Below are positions 44,504 through 53,224 of a DNA stretch of 64,000 bases, piece by piece (position 1 is the stretch's first letter; each line of letters opens with the position of its first letter). The stretch lies in the NCBI RefSeq assembly GCF_003173335.1, contig NZ_QGMZ01000018.1:1-64000 (forward strand). Direction: 5' to 3'. The notes below the pieces were generated by a model that saw only the letters and a list, made by a program, of their open reading frames with translations, made no database searches and was not told where the DNA came from. A program made the position numbers and the translations under genes. This stretch comes from Methanospirillum stamsii (GTDB taxonomy: Archaea > Halobacteriota > Methanomicrobia > Methanomicrobiales > Methanospirillaceae).

Positions 44504-45610
44504 TCAGGCATCAACTCCGAACCAGGTTTCCTCTCCAATACGCCGGTTCCTGATAAATCCGGCAATATCGTTGTATGTTACTTCCTGACCACCAATTCCA
44601 GCAATAACATTGTAGCACTGCCTTCCGGTCTTCGCCCGAATGGATGATGCCAGGATACCACCAAAACCAAAGGAATAGTTACGGTCAATCACAACAAGTT
44701 CCCGGTCCCCAAGGTCAAGCTCCGGGAATGGCCGGATCCACCTGACCCGCATGGCACCGGCTTTTACTCCTTCATCACGCAGGATGTCAACCGCTACTTC
44801 TGCTTCCTTACCAAGGGTTCCCATGGAAAGTACCAGGACCTCAGCATCCTCACACCGGTAATTCTCGGTCCATGAGTATTTTCTGCCAAACTTTGTTGCA
44901 AATGCATCTTCAGTTTCACGAATGACTGCAACCGAATCACGCATGGAGCGTTCGATATCATACCGGATCCGGAAATAATCTGTGGAAGGGGTCATACATC
45001 CATACCCTGCCGGTGCTTTGGTGTCAATTGCATGATCCAGCATCAGTGGCGGGATGAAGTCCCCGATTTCGCTTTCTTCAAGTTGCTGAGTGATGTGTGA
45101 CAGGGAAAATCCGTCAAGGTTTATCATGACCGGGAGGTAGACCCTGCGGTCTTCTGCAATCCTGAATGCCATGATGGTTGCATCATAGGCTTCCTGCACG
45201 GTTGCAACGTAGACCTGCAGCCATCCGGTATCCCGTGCCTGGAGTGAATCAGTATGTTCAGCCCAGACATTCCATCCTGGTCCAAGAGCACGGTTTACAT
45301 TGGCCATAACAATTGGAAGCCTTGCCCCTGCTGCCCAGTTTACCATTTCATGCATATACAAAAGGCCGTGTGAACTGGTTGCAGTAAATGTCCGGATTCC
45401 GGTGATGCTTGCACCGATACAGGCAGCCATGGCAGAATGCTCACTCTCAACCGGAATGTACTTGGACTTTAAACTTCCGTTTGTTACATAATTTGCAATC
45501 TGTTCAACAATTTCAGTCTGCGGGGTAATCGGGTATGCAGCGACAACCGCAGGAATGGCCTGTCGTACTGCTGCAGCAACTGCATTATTACCGGTTGAGA
45601 TGGTCAGCAT
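44504..45610 (-). CDS. porA: 2-oxoacid:ferredoxin oxidoreductase, alpha subunit
   Basis: A 368-residue subunit. AAYPITPQTEIVEQIANYV at 22-40 is the alpha-subunit start; YIPVESEHSAMAACIGASI and TATSSHGLLYMHEMVNWA follow. The segment ALGPGWNVWAEHTDSLQARD resembles pyruvate:ferredoxin oxidoreductase more than 2-oxoglutarate enzymes. It overlaps the beta stop by seven bases. With the beta subunit it decarboxylates a 2-oxoacid to acyl-CoA, or runs in reverse for CO2 fixation in methanogens. Confidence 0.85.
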   Translation of the reverse strand: MLTISTGNNAVAAAVRQAIPAVVAAYPITPQTEIVEQIANYVTNGSLKSKYIPVESEHSAMAACIGASITGIRTFTATSSHGLLYMHEMVNWAAGARLPIVMANVNRALGPGWNVWAEHTDSLQARDTGWLQVYVATVQEAYDATIMAFRIAEDRRVYLPVMINLDGFSLSHITQQLEESEIGDFIPPLMLDHAIDTKAPAGYGCMTPSTDYFRIRYDIERSMRDSVAVIRETEDAFATKFGRKYSWTENYRCEDAEVLVLSMGTLGKEAEVAVDILRDEGVKAGAMRVRWIRPFPELDLGDRELVVIDRNYSFGFGGILASSIRAKTGRQCYNVIAGIGGQEVTYNDIAGFIRNRRIGEETWFGVDA

Positions 45611-46509
45611 CCTTCAGCCTCCGCCTTGAGCATCCGTAAATTCCGTTCCATTTCGCCCCGAACTGTTTTTACCTGTTCCTCTTTTAATCCGGAGAATCTG
45701 CCCTGCATTTTGAAATAATCTTCAAGCGGGGCTGGTTTTATCATTGCAGCTTTTGTAGGTCCGCTAATCGTGAGGAGATCGTATTCACGTTCGTACATCG
45801 CCCAAAGTCCGGTCTTTACAGCCATCTTACCCACTTCTATGGTCTTTGAGGCATCGTACCGCCATCCCGGAGGACAGGGAGCCAGGATATGCATAAACTT
45901 CGGGCCCTTAATAGAGAGGGCTTTTTGGACCTTTTTTGCCAGATCCTGAGGATATGCACTGCACGCGGTGGCCATGTACGGCAGATTGTGTGCTGCAATG
46001 ATCCTATCAAGGTCTTTCTTTTTGTGCACTTTTCCACCCGGAGTTGTGGTGGTCCGTGCACCAATCGGTGTTGATCCTGATCGCTGCATACCGGTGTTCC
46101 CATATGCCTCGTTATCATAGCAGATATACAGGAAGTTGGTTTCACGTTCCAGTGCTCCTGAAAGGGCCTGAATACCGATATCAACCGTTCCCCCGTCACC
46201 TGCATAGGCGATTACGTTCGTATTTTTTCCCATGGATTCGAATGCAGCTGCCATCCCTGATGCAACTGCAGCAGCAGCAGCAAATGCTACGTTGTAGACC
46301 GGGATGTTAAAAGCGGTATTCGGCCAGACCCCCTGCAGAACACTAGTGCAGCAGGCGGGAACTACCAGGACAGTGTCCGGACCAGCCGCCTTGAGCACGT
46401 GTCTGAGAATGAGGGACGAACTGCACCCTGCACAAGCAGAGGTACATTTACAGATATATTCAGTCGCAGAAGTCCCTGACATGACAATCTGTACCCGTAT
46501 GTCTGTCAT
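45604..46509 (-). CDS. porB: 2-oxoacid:ferredoxin oxidoreductase, beta (thiamine-diphosphate) subunit
   Basis: A 301-residue subunit and first gene of the set. CKCTSACAGCSSSL near the N-terminus holds cluster-ligand cysteines. AYAGDGGTVDIGIQAL with YDNEAYGNTGMQRSGSTP forms the thiamine-diphosphate and metal site; HILAPCPPGWRYD is the PorB signature. The gene order beta-alpha-gamma-delta differs from the gamma-delta-alpha-beta order common for methanogen POR. This, with the neighbouring acyl-CoA synthetase, leaves a 2-oxoisovalerate or aryl-pyruvate role possible. Confidence 0.85.
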   Translation of the reverse strand: MTDIRVQIVMSGTSATEYICKCTSACAGCSSSLILRHVLKAAGPDTVLVVPACCTSVLQGVWPNTAFNIPVYNVAFAAAAAVASGMAAAFESMGKNTNVIAYAGDGGTVDIGIQALSGALERETNFLYICYDNEAYGNTGMQRSGSTPIGARTTTTPGGKVHKKKDLDRIIAAHNLPYMATACSAYPQDLAKKVQKALSIKGPKFMHILAPCPPGWRYDASKTIEVGKMAVKTGLWAMYEREYDLLTISGPTKAAMIKPAPLEDYFKMQGRFSGLKEEQVKTVRGEMERNLRMLKAEAEGC

Positions 46510-46557
46510 GATAAATAATGATGGATGAGTCAGATCTGGAAATGCCCTATCTGACTA

Positions 46558-46842
46558 TCAACTACAAATGAATTTCTTACAATGTTCTGGCCTGGATGAA
46601 TAGATGGTGCAATAAAAACTCTCTTGATCCTGCCTGAGGAAGGGACAGGCCTCAGGATACTGGTTCATAGAGTCTTTATCCCGAAATGCTGTCAGGTAAT
46701 CTTCTCCGATCCTGGCCCGAAACCGTTCTTTTGTCAGCGAAAAAAGGCAATAATGCTGCGCTTCCCCTATGCTTCGTTCAATAACCATGTACCGTCTCAT
46801 ATGCAGGCAGCATTTCCCACACCTGGTGCAGGATTTATCCAT
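46558..46842 (-). CDS. YkgJ-family Cys-cluster protein
   Basis: A 94-residue protein with the YkgJ pattern: SCTRCGKCCLHM at the N-terminus, CPFLRQDQESFYCTIYSSRP and CKKFICS at the end. The six to eight cysteines likely bind a Zn or Fe-S centre. Function is unknown for most members. The start lies inside the last codons of recQ (8-bp overlap), so it is cotranscribed with that gene. Confidence 0.83.
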   Translation of the reverse strand: MDKSCTRCGKCCLHMRRYMVIERSIGEAQHYCLFSLTKERFRARIGEDYLTAFRDKDSMNQYPEACPFLRQDQESFYCTIYSSRPEHCKKFICS

Positions 46843-48649
46843 TTACTGCCTCATGATCGGCATATGCATTGATAGCTTCAAGGAAGAATTTTCCATATTG
46901 CTCCAGTCTTCGCTCCCCTACTCCGTACACAAAACGCATATCATCAAAATTTTTTGGTCTTCGTTTTGCCATCTCGCGAAGAGTGCGATTTGGAAATATC
47001 CGGAATGGTGGCATATCATGCTCGTCAGCCAGGGTCTTTCTTACATCCCGAAGTATTTCATAGAGGTTGTTCTCGGCAGGTGTTGCCTCACCCTCTGTCA
47101 TTTCTCCGGTAAGTGCTGTCTGAAACTCCGGTTCTCCGATTCTGACCGGAACATCTCCGGTGAGTGCCTTTTGTGTCCGTGAATTCTTTCTGACCACGGG
47201 AAATTTTGAAGTTGTCCGGGATAGATACCCACAGGCAATCAGTTCACGAATCCAGTATACCCAGAGGCCTCTGCGGTTATTTTTCCCCTTTCCAAAGCAG
47301 GAGAGGGAATCATGCCCTCTCGAAATCACCTTCTCATCCGGAGTTCCTGACAGGACATCTGCCAGATAGGAGACACCGTAATCTTCCTTCAGTTCATCCA
47401 TACAGGCAACAATAGTCGCAAGTTTATCCCTGCAGTCGATGGTTTTTCTCCCTGTCAGACAGGAATCACACATCCCGCATGAGGACTTGTCCCAGTTCTC
47501 TCCAAAATAGGTGAGCAGTACTGCCCGGCGGCAGGCACGCGACTCACAATATCCTATCATCTCATGCAGTTTTCGCATTGAAACCTGGCGTTCTGTCCCG
47601 TCAGCCATCTGTTCAATCAGGTACTCTATCTTCCTGAAATCCCCCCGTGAATAGAGGAGAAGACACTCTGCTGTATCGCCGTCTCTTCCGGCTCTTCCTG
47701 TTTCCTGATAATAATGCTCAAGATTTTTCGGAAGATCGTAGTGAACAACAAACCTGACATCAGGTTTGTTAATCCCCATTCCAAACGCAACCGTGGCAAT
47801 TATTATCCTGACTTCATCCCGTAGGAACTTGTCCTGTGTTTCATGTCTCAGAGATTTTGGAAGATCGGCATGATAAGGCAGAGCAGAAAATTTGTTTTTC
47901 TGTAGAATTTTTGTAAGATCTGCAACCTGTTTTTTGGAAAAGCAGTAGACAATTCCTGACTGGTTTTTATGTTCCTGTAAAAACCTGACCAGCTGCGTTT
48001 CAGCGTCCTCTTTTTTCTCTATCCGGTATACCAGGTTATCCCGGTTAAATGTCCCGATAAAAACCGCCGGATCGGTAAGAGAGAGTTCGGTGATAATATC
48101 ATTTCTCACCGATGGGGTTGCGGTTGCGGTCAGGGCGATGATAGGCACATGTTCAAAATTTTTTCGGATAATTGATAGTTTTCTGTATTCCGGTCTGAAT
48201 TCATGTCCCCATTGAGAGATACAATGTGCTTCGTCGATTGCAAAAAGACTGACCTGAATGGTTTTTAAAAAATCCAGGAAAACCGGTTGCACCAGTCGTT
48301 CAGGAGATATATAAAGGACTCTTAAGGTATTGTTTTTTATTGATTCTTCAATCGATCTCTTATCTTTCAGGTCCTGAGTACTGTTGAGAAATGCTGCAGG
48401 AATTCCTGCTTCTGCAAGACAGTCTACCTGATCTTTCATCAGGGCTATTAATGGGGAAATGACAATTCCAATTCCGTCCCTGATAAGTGCCGGTACCTGG
48501 TAGCAGAGAGACTTTCCCCCTCCGGTTGCAATGACCGCAAGAACATCTCTTCCATTCAGTACCTGGGTTATAATCTCCTTTTGTCCTGGCCTGAATGAAC
48601 GAAAGCCAAACCACCTTTGCAAGACCTCTTCCGGTTTAGGGCCTGACAT
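46835..48649 (-). CDS. recQ: RecQ DNA helicase with HRDC domain
   Basis: About 604 residues from ATG 48649 (MSGPKPEEVLQRWFGF, the usual family start). An in-frame ATG at 48748 would add 33 residues that look unconserved. Motifs: ATGGGKSLCYQVPAL, IDEAHCISQWGHEFRPEYR, YYQETGRAGRDGDTAE, zinc site CRRAVLLTYFGE with CGMCDSC, a winged-helix region, and a C-terminal HRDC domain (ILRDVRKTLADEHDMPPFRI, FVYGVGERRLEQYG). It unwinds recombination and replication intermediates 3' to 5'. It is longer and more canonical than the RecQ-like gene at 10.6 kb, so this is probably the housekeeping copy. Divergent from cheW across a symmetrical TATA box. Confidence 0.88.
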   Translation of the reverse strand: MSGPKPEEVLQRWFGFRSFRPGQKEIITQVLNGRDVLAVIATGGGKSLCYQVPALIRDGIGIVISPLIALMKDQVDCLAEAGIPAAFLNSTQDLKDKRSIEESIKNNTLRVLYISPERLVQPVFLDFLKTIQVSLFAIDEAHCISQWGHEFRPEYRKLSIIRKNFEHVPIIALTATATPSVRNDIITELSLTDPAVFIGTFNRDNLVYRIEKKEDAETQLVRFLQEHKNQSGIVYCFSKKQVADLTKILQKNKFSALPYHADLPKSLRHETQDKFLRDEVRIIIATVAFGMGINKPDVRFVVHYDLPKNLEHYYQETGRAGRDGDTAECLLLYSRGDFRKIEYLIEQMADGTERQVSMRKLHEMIGYCESRACRRAVLLTYFGENWDKSSCGMCDSCLTGRKTIDCRDKLATIVACMDELKEDYGVSYLADVLSGTPDEKVISRGHDSLSCFGKGKNNRRGLWVYWIRELIACGYLSRTTSKFPVVRKNSRTQKALTGDVPVRIGEPEFQTALTGEMTEGEATPAENNLYEILRDVRKTLADEHDMPPFRIFPNRTLREMAKRRPKNFDDMRFVYGVGERRLEQYGKFFLEAINAYADHEAVNG

Positions 48650-48790
48650 CCGGATACAGGTTATATTCTCTATCAGAAAATTGCATCTTTTCCTAGAAAT
48701 AATCCGGAGCATATTTTGGTCTGTATATTTCCATGACGAAAGGTTCATGAACCTGAACCCTGATACGATAACAGCAAAGAAAAAATCTAA

Positions 48791-48808
48791 GGTTTATAAT
48801 TATAAACC
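48791..48808. promoter_or_regulatory. Perfectly palindromic TATA element, bidirectional promoter of recQ and cheW
   Basis: GGTTTATAATTATAAACC is an 18-bp perfect palindrome that reads as a TATA box on both strands. It lies about 35 bp before the cheW ATG (48833) and 43 bp before the longest recQ start. Start sites about 25 bp out on either side fit short leaders. It is the only promoter-like element in the gap. Confidence 0.6.
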
Positions 48809-48832
48809 CGGGTTGTGTTAATGGGGGTAATC

Positions 48833-49405
48833 ATGGGAACATTTCTTGTAGACTATCAAAACCAGGAAGAAACAAAAGAAGAAAAGTTTGAAGAAACCCT
48901 GCAGGCGGCAAAAAAGATCCGGGCCAGTTCGAAAGGGGCAGGTAATCTCCAGGTTGTTGAGTTCATCCTGGGAAACGAACTGTTTGCTATTGATCTCTTT
49001 GACACCAGGGAGGTCATAAATTATACTGATATTACTCCGCTTCCAAACACTCCCTCATTCATTAAAGGAATAATTGACCTTCGCGGAATCATCACCACCA
49101 TCATTGATTTAAAAGAGATGATGAACATCACGATTGAGGCTGAAGGTAAGAAAAAATCACGAATCATTGTTCTGGATGCAAATGTATCAGAGAAGATGAT
49201 CGGGGTTTTGGTGGATGATGTGCTTGCCGTATCAACCTACACTGATAATGATATTGACAAGGAATCTCATGCATCCAAAACAAGTGACAGGGATATTCTC
49301 GGTATCATCAGAAAAAAGGTGAAATCAGAAGGCAGGGAAAAAAGTGACCTTATCATCTGGCTTGATATCAAAACCATGATCCAGAAGGTAGAACAGGATC
49401 TTTAA
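48833..49405 (+). CDS. cheW: CheW chemotaxis coupling protein
   Basis: About 190 residues. LQVVEFILGNELFAIDLFDT, REVINYTDITPLPNTPSFIK and GIIDLRGIITTIIDLKEMM are the CheW SH3-like pair of domains. CheW links methyl-accepting receptors to the CheA kinase at the membrane. ATG 48833 is preferred because GGGGGT (48822-48827) lies just upstream; GTG 48815 and ATG 48821 are in frame. The first 40 residues form a charged extension (YQNQEETKEEKFEE). No other chemotaxis gene is in the window. Confidence 0.87.
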   Translation: MGTFLVDYQNQEETKEEKFEETLQAAKKIRASSKGAGNLQVVEFILGNELFAIDLFDTREVINYTDITPLPNTPSFIKGIIDLRGIITTIIDLKEMMNITIEAEGKKKSRIIVLDANVSEKMIGVLVDDVLAVSTYTDNDIDKESHASKTSDRDILGIIRKKVKSEGREKSDLIIWLDIKTMIQKVEQDL

Positions 49406-49409
49406 TTCA

Positions 49410-50228
49410 TCAGGACATAAGCAGAGTATACACTTTTCCTATCAGAAGGTGGTACTCTGTTCTCTCTTTTAGTTTCCTGGTTTTAAGACCGGGTAATGTC
49501 ATGTTCTGCCAGGAAAGACTGGTCTTTACCTCCCACAAGACCAGGCCGTCAGGTGGCGCAGGGTTTATCTTATTTGTGCATGAGCCTTCCAATAGCCGGG
49601 AGAGTTCCCGAACCGTCATACTCTTATCACCAATACTAAGAAGTGCGGAAGCGATACATCTGACCATATGCCACAGGAAACTGTTTGCAGTAATTTCAAG
49701 CCAGTAACCTGTCCCGTCATATTGTATTTCAATTTTGTCAATACTTTTTACCGGGTTTTTTCCCGGTTCTATCCGTGCAAAGCAGGTAAAATCATGTGTT
49801 CCCAGGAATAGGGATGCCGCCTCCTTCATGGCCTCTATGTCCGGAGGGATTTGTGAATAGTAAAATCGGTAGGTCCGGCTCAATACATCATACCGGGGAT
49901 AAAATCCGGGAGGTGTATAACTCCAGGAATTCACCCAGATATCCGGAGGGAGTTGCCCGTTTATTGCCCTGACTGCCAAATCCGGTTTTGTCGTGCTAAA
50001 TGCCAGGATCTGGCATCTGGCATGGACTCCCCGGTCGGTCCTCCCTGACAGAGCCAGCCTTGAATCTTTCCTGCTTGTAATGAGCCCTGCCCGTAGACAT
50101 GCAGCTTCTATCTCTCCTTCAACGGTGCGTTTATCCGGCTGAAACTGAGATCCTGAAAAAGATGTACCGATATATCCGATTTGAAAGGCAAGTCTTACTT
50201 GTGTATTCGTCCCCGGATCTTCCGCCAT
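49410..50228 (-). CDS. truA: tRNA pseudouridine synthase A
   Basis: A 272-residue TruA. The catalytic aspartate is in LSGRTDRGVHARCQIL; QIGYIGTSFSGSQFQP opens the protein and NSFLWHMVRCIASALL is the conserved C-terminal segment. It converts uridines 38-40 of the tRNA anticodon arm to pseudouridine. It overlaps the PHP gene by about 34 bp, implying one transcript, and converges on cheW with a 4-bp gap. Confidence 0.92.
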   Translation of the reverse strand: MAEDPGTNTQVRLAFQIGYIGTSFSGSQFQPDKRTVEGEIEAACLRAGLITSRKDSRLALSGRTDRGVHARCQILAFSTTKPDLAVRAINGQLPPDIWVNSWSYTPPGFYPRYDVLSRTYRFYYSQIPPDIEAMKEAASLFLGTHDFTCFARIEPGKNPVKSIDKIEIQYDGTGYWLEITANSFLWHMVRCIASALLSIGDKSMTVRELSRLLEGSCTNKINPAPPDGLVLWEVKTSLSWQNMTLPGLKTRKLKERTEYHLLIGKVYTLLMS

Positions 50229-50860
50229 GAATTTCTCAAAGATTGTTTGGTGTATATTCTGACCGGGGTCTTCCTTCCTGCAGGTCTTGTTTTACCGTTG
50301 ACTATTGCCTCAAGTATGTCATCGATATTCTTCTCTGCATCAATGAGTGTCCGTCCGTACCCGACAAATCGTGCGTTATGGGCGTCACTTCCCGCCACTG
50401 CAGGTTTTCCCAAGGTTCGTGCAAGTCTCATTGCCCGCTGGTTGGCATGAGGAATCACGTACCGGCTGTTATATACCTCGATAGCATCCGCAGCTCTGAA
50501 AGACTCCGGGCATTTTAATGCCGCACCATGTCTGTACCGGTGAAACGGATGAGGAAGGATGGTAATACCGCCTTCATCCCTGACCATCTGAATCGTCTCA
50601 AGGATTGGAAGACCCTGATCAGGCTTTGTCTCTATCCCGAGAGCGATGAGATGTCCTTCCTTTGTTGAAATCTCAACACCTGGAATTATCAGGATGTCTG
50701 TGTCAATGGTGCGGGCAATTGCATGTGCCTGCATGGTATCATGGTCGGTGATTGCAATGGCATCAAGACCTGCTGATGCGGCAGCAGAAAGAACCTGTTT
50801 GACCGTACTCTCCCCGTCTTTGGAACAGGAGGTGTGAATATGGAGATCGGTTGAGAGCAT
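50195..50860 (-). CDS. PHP-domain metal-dependent phosphoesterase
   Basis: A 221-residue PHP protein. Metal ligands are in DLHIHTSCSKDGES, AITDHDTM, GVEISTKEGHL, LPHPFHR and GSDAHN, the complete set for a trinuclear site. Related proteins hydrolyse nucleotide phosphates or 3' ends; the substrate here is not known. A Lys/Arg-rich tail (RGRIHK-type, SLRNSWRKIRGRI) may bind nucleic acid. First gene of the pair with truA. Confidence 0.85.
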   Translation of the reverse strand: MLSTDLHIHTSCSKDGESTVKQVLSAAASAGLDAIAITDHDTMQAHAIARTIDTDILIIPGVEISTKEGHLIALGIETKPDQGLPILETIQMVRDEGGITILPHPFHRYRHGAALKCPESFRAADAIEVYNSRYVIPHANQRAMRLARTLGKPAVAGSDAHNARFVGYGRTLIDAEKNIDDILEAIVNGKTRPAGRKTPVRIYTKQSLRNSWRKIRGRIHK

Positions 50861-50906
50861 CTGTAACTACTATTCTTTTTATCTCACCGGTATTAAGGAA
50901 AGGGTG

Positions 50907-52325
50907 ATGAGGATCCTTCTTCCCACCGGGAGGGTTACCGAAGAACTTGTCCGGAGAGCAGCGGCAGGATTTGATGCAGATGTCGCAATAACCGGAGAAC
51001 TGGCCTCTTTTCTATCTCCCGCCCAGTTATTGTCCCTCCTGCGTTCCAGTGGCAATATATACGATATGGTGCTCGTATCCGGTATGTGTACTGCATCTTT
51101 CCAGGAGGTCGAGGAAGAATGCGGCATACCGGTATATCGCGGTCCACGCCATGCTGCTGACCTTGGTTTTATCCTGCCGCTTGTCAGAGAGATAGAACTT
51201 TCCCGCGAAGTGCCTGCCGATGAGTTGCTTGTAGGCCGGCGCAGAAAAGAAGCATATTCCCGGATTGCAAAATGCGAGCATGATTCTGAACCGGTATTTG
51301 AGATCAGGGGTGTAAAAATTGGGAATAAATCCCGGATAAAAGTCCTTGCGGAGATCATGGATGCTCACCGGCATCCGGATATTTTACGTGCCGCATCATC
51401 ATTTTTTGAAGCGGGGGCTGATATTGTTGATATCGGGTTTGGATTTGACGCAACAGCAGAGGATGTAAAAAGAGTTTTCTCCCTTCTCTACCATATTGAT
51501 GGGCCTCTCGCCATCGACTCACAGGATCCTGCCCTCATAGACGCGTCCCTCTTTCGTGTAGACCTAATCCTCTCTCTCCATGAAGAAAATATCGGGGTTA
51601 TCGGTCATCAGGTTGCACAGGCCAGTTGCGGCGCTGTTGTTGTTCCGGGAAAAAAAGGACTGGATGATAATATCCGTCTTGCAAAGGAGGCTGGAATCAA
51701 AAAGATCATCGCCGATCCTCTCCTTCAGCCGTGTGGTTCCGGTTTTGTAGAATCGCTTTGCCGGTTTAAATCTTACAGTGTCCCTGTTTTTTTTGGTGCC
51801 GGTAATGTTATCGAACTCTTCGATGCTGATTCAGTTGGAATGGCTGCCTTGCTTGCAGGAATGGCATATGAAACTGGGGCGTCGGTAATTTTCTGTAGTG
51901 AGCACAGTGATAAAACACAAGGTTGCATTGCCGAAATGCGTAATGCCACTGATATGATGGCCCTTATGGAGAATCGTCCTTACCCGAAAGATTTGGGTAT
52001 TGATTCATTTGTAATCAAAGAAAAAAGACGAAGACGAGAACCCCCTCTTAAATATGCATCTGTTACCTCAGCACTGACAATGCCAAAGGAGATTGAATAT
52101 GATCCCTGTGGCAACTTCCGGATTGGTATTGAGGACGGATATATCGTTGCCGTTCGTAACGGTAGGGCGGTCAGGGGAGAGCGATGGCAGGATGTCTTAT
52201 TTACCCTTCTGCAGGAAGGCGGAGTATCCCTGATGGACCATGCAGGGTATCTTGGTGCAGAGTTATACAAAGCTGAACTGGCCATCAGGTTTGGTCGAAG
52301 TTTTGAGCAGGACGGGTCGTTCTGA
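50907..52325 (+). CDS. Archaeal dihydropteroate-synthase-like protein
   Basis: A 472-residue protein of the methanogen DHPS-related family. The N-terminal ~150 residues (MRILLPTGRVTEELVRRAAA) form an extra domain; the TIM-barrel part starts near 155 with IKVLAEIMDAHRHPD, FEAGADIVDIGFGFDAT and GPLAIDSQDPALID. The C-terminal ~120 residues are another extension. It is thought to join the pterin and arylamine parts of methanopterin, but lacks strong bacterial DHPS likeness, so the reaction is inference. ATG 50907 follows AAGGAAAGGG. A GTG one codon earlier is possible. Confidence 0.82.
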   Translation: MRILLPTGRVTEELVRRAAAGFDADVAITGELASFLSPAQLLSLLRSSGNIYDMVLVSGMCTASFQEVEEECGIPVYRGPRHAADLGFILPLVREIELSREVPADELLVGRRRKEAYSRIAKCEHDSEPVFEIRGVKIGNKSRIKVLAEIMDAHRHPDILRAASSFFEAGADIVDIGFGFDATAEDVKRVFSLLYHIDGPLAIDSQDPALIDASLFRVDLILSLHEENIGVIGHQVAQASCGAVVVPGKKGLDDNIRLAKEAGIKKIIADPLLQPCGSGFVESLCRFKSYSVPVFFGAGNVIELFDADSVGMAALLAGMAYETGASVIFCSEHSDKTQGCIAEMRNATDMMALMENRPYPKDLGIDSFVIKEKRRRREPPLKYASVTSALTMPKEIEYDPCGNFRIGIEDGYIVAVRNGRAVRGERWQDVLFTLLQEGGVSLMDHAGYLGAELYKAELAIRFGRSFEQDGSF

Positions 52326-52382
52326 TCAGAATTACCTTGTATCATAAGAACCGATGAATACGAAGTACCTCTTTCAGTAACC

Positions 52383-52754
52383 ATGAATATATCAGCAATA
52401 AAAAGGGAGAAACTAGATCTCCTTCTTGCCATGGGACGCAATTCACATCCGAGAGAGTTTGCTGCATTGTTATCTGCAACATCCGGAGTAATAACTGATG
52501 TCAGCCTGATTCCGGGATCTATCGGTGGAGAAGCGAGTGCGCAGATTCCTTTTGAAATGGTGCCCCTCAATCTTGGCATAATCGGGAGTGCACACAGTCA
52601 TCCGAATGGAGCAATATGGCCTTCTGATGCGGACATCCGGTTTTTCGCGGTGAGCGGGAGTTGTCATATTATTGTCGGGTATCCGTATGGTGAAGATGAC
52701 TGGCGGTGTTTTCACCCGGATGGTAGCCCTCGCCCCCTGGAGGTTGTTGAATGA
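52383..52754 (+). CDS. JAMM/MPN-domain metalloprotease-like protein
   Basis: A 123-residue single-domain JAMM protein. The zinc motif is AHSHPNGAIWPSDADIRFF (HxHx7Sx2D), with the general-base glutamate in NSHPREFAALL. Archaeal JAMM proteins remove ubiquitin-like SAMP tags, so this could be a desampylase; another reading is a role in sulfur carrier metabolism. It starts a cluster with ribL and tsr3 in which each stop overlaps the next start (ATGA). Confidence 0.85.
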   Translation: MNISAIKREKLDLLLAMGRNSHPREFAALLSATSGVITDVSLIPGSIGGEASAQIPFEMVPLNLGIIGSAHSHPNGAIWPSDADIRFFAVSGSCHIIVGYPYGEDDWRCFHPDGSPRPLEVVE

Positions 52755-53224
52755 TCCGGGTTGTTGCAACCGGAACCTTTGACATTCTCCATCCTGGTCA
52801 TCTCTGGTACCTTGAGCAGTCTGCAGCGTTAGGTGATGAACTGTTCGTCATAGTTGCACGTGATGTAAATATCAGGCATAAACCAAAGCCTGTTATCCCT
52901 GAACAGCAGCGACGTGCCATGGTAGGGGCTCTGCATCCGGTGAGTCGCGCAGTCCTTGGAGACTCATCTGATATGTATAGACCAATCCGGGAAATAAAAC
53001 CGGATATTATCACCCTTGGCTGTAACCAGCATTTTGATGTCTCCAGGCTCCGGAAGACATTACAGGATCAGGGAATTGCAGCGCAGGTGGTCAGAATATC
53101 TGAATATACTGATTCAGCGTTTACCAGTTCAAGAGATATCGTCAGGGAAATAATCAGGAGGGCCAATCAGCCTGACATGCAAAAACCGGATAATTCCTGG
53201 CATAATGAAGGTGACCATCAATGA
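52751..53224 (+). CDS. ribL: FAD synthase (archaeal cytidylyltransferase type)
   Basis: A 157-residue nucleotidyltransferase. VVATGTFDILHPGHLWYLEQ carries the HxGH motif, and SSRDIVREII the C-terminal ISTSxI-like element. This matches archaeal RibL, which adenylates FMN to FAD. It overlaps the JAMM gene and tsr3 by four bases each. It is not joined to other riboflavin genes here. Confidence 0.88.
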   Translation: MIRVVATGTFDILHPGHLWYLEQSAALGDELFVIVARDVNIRHKPKPVIPEQQRRAMVGALHPVSRAVLGDSSDMYRPIREIKPDIITLGCNQHFDVSRLRKTLQDQGIAAQVVRISEYTDSAFTSSRDIVREIIRRANQPDMQKPDNSWHNEGDHQ

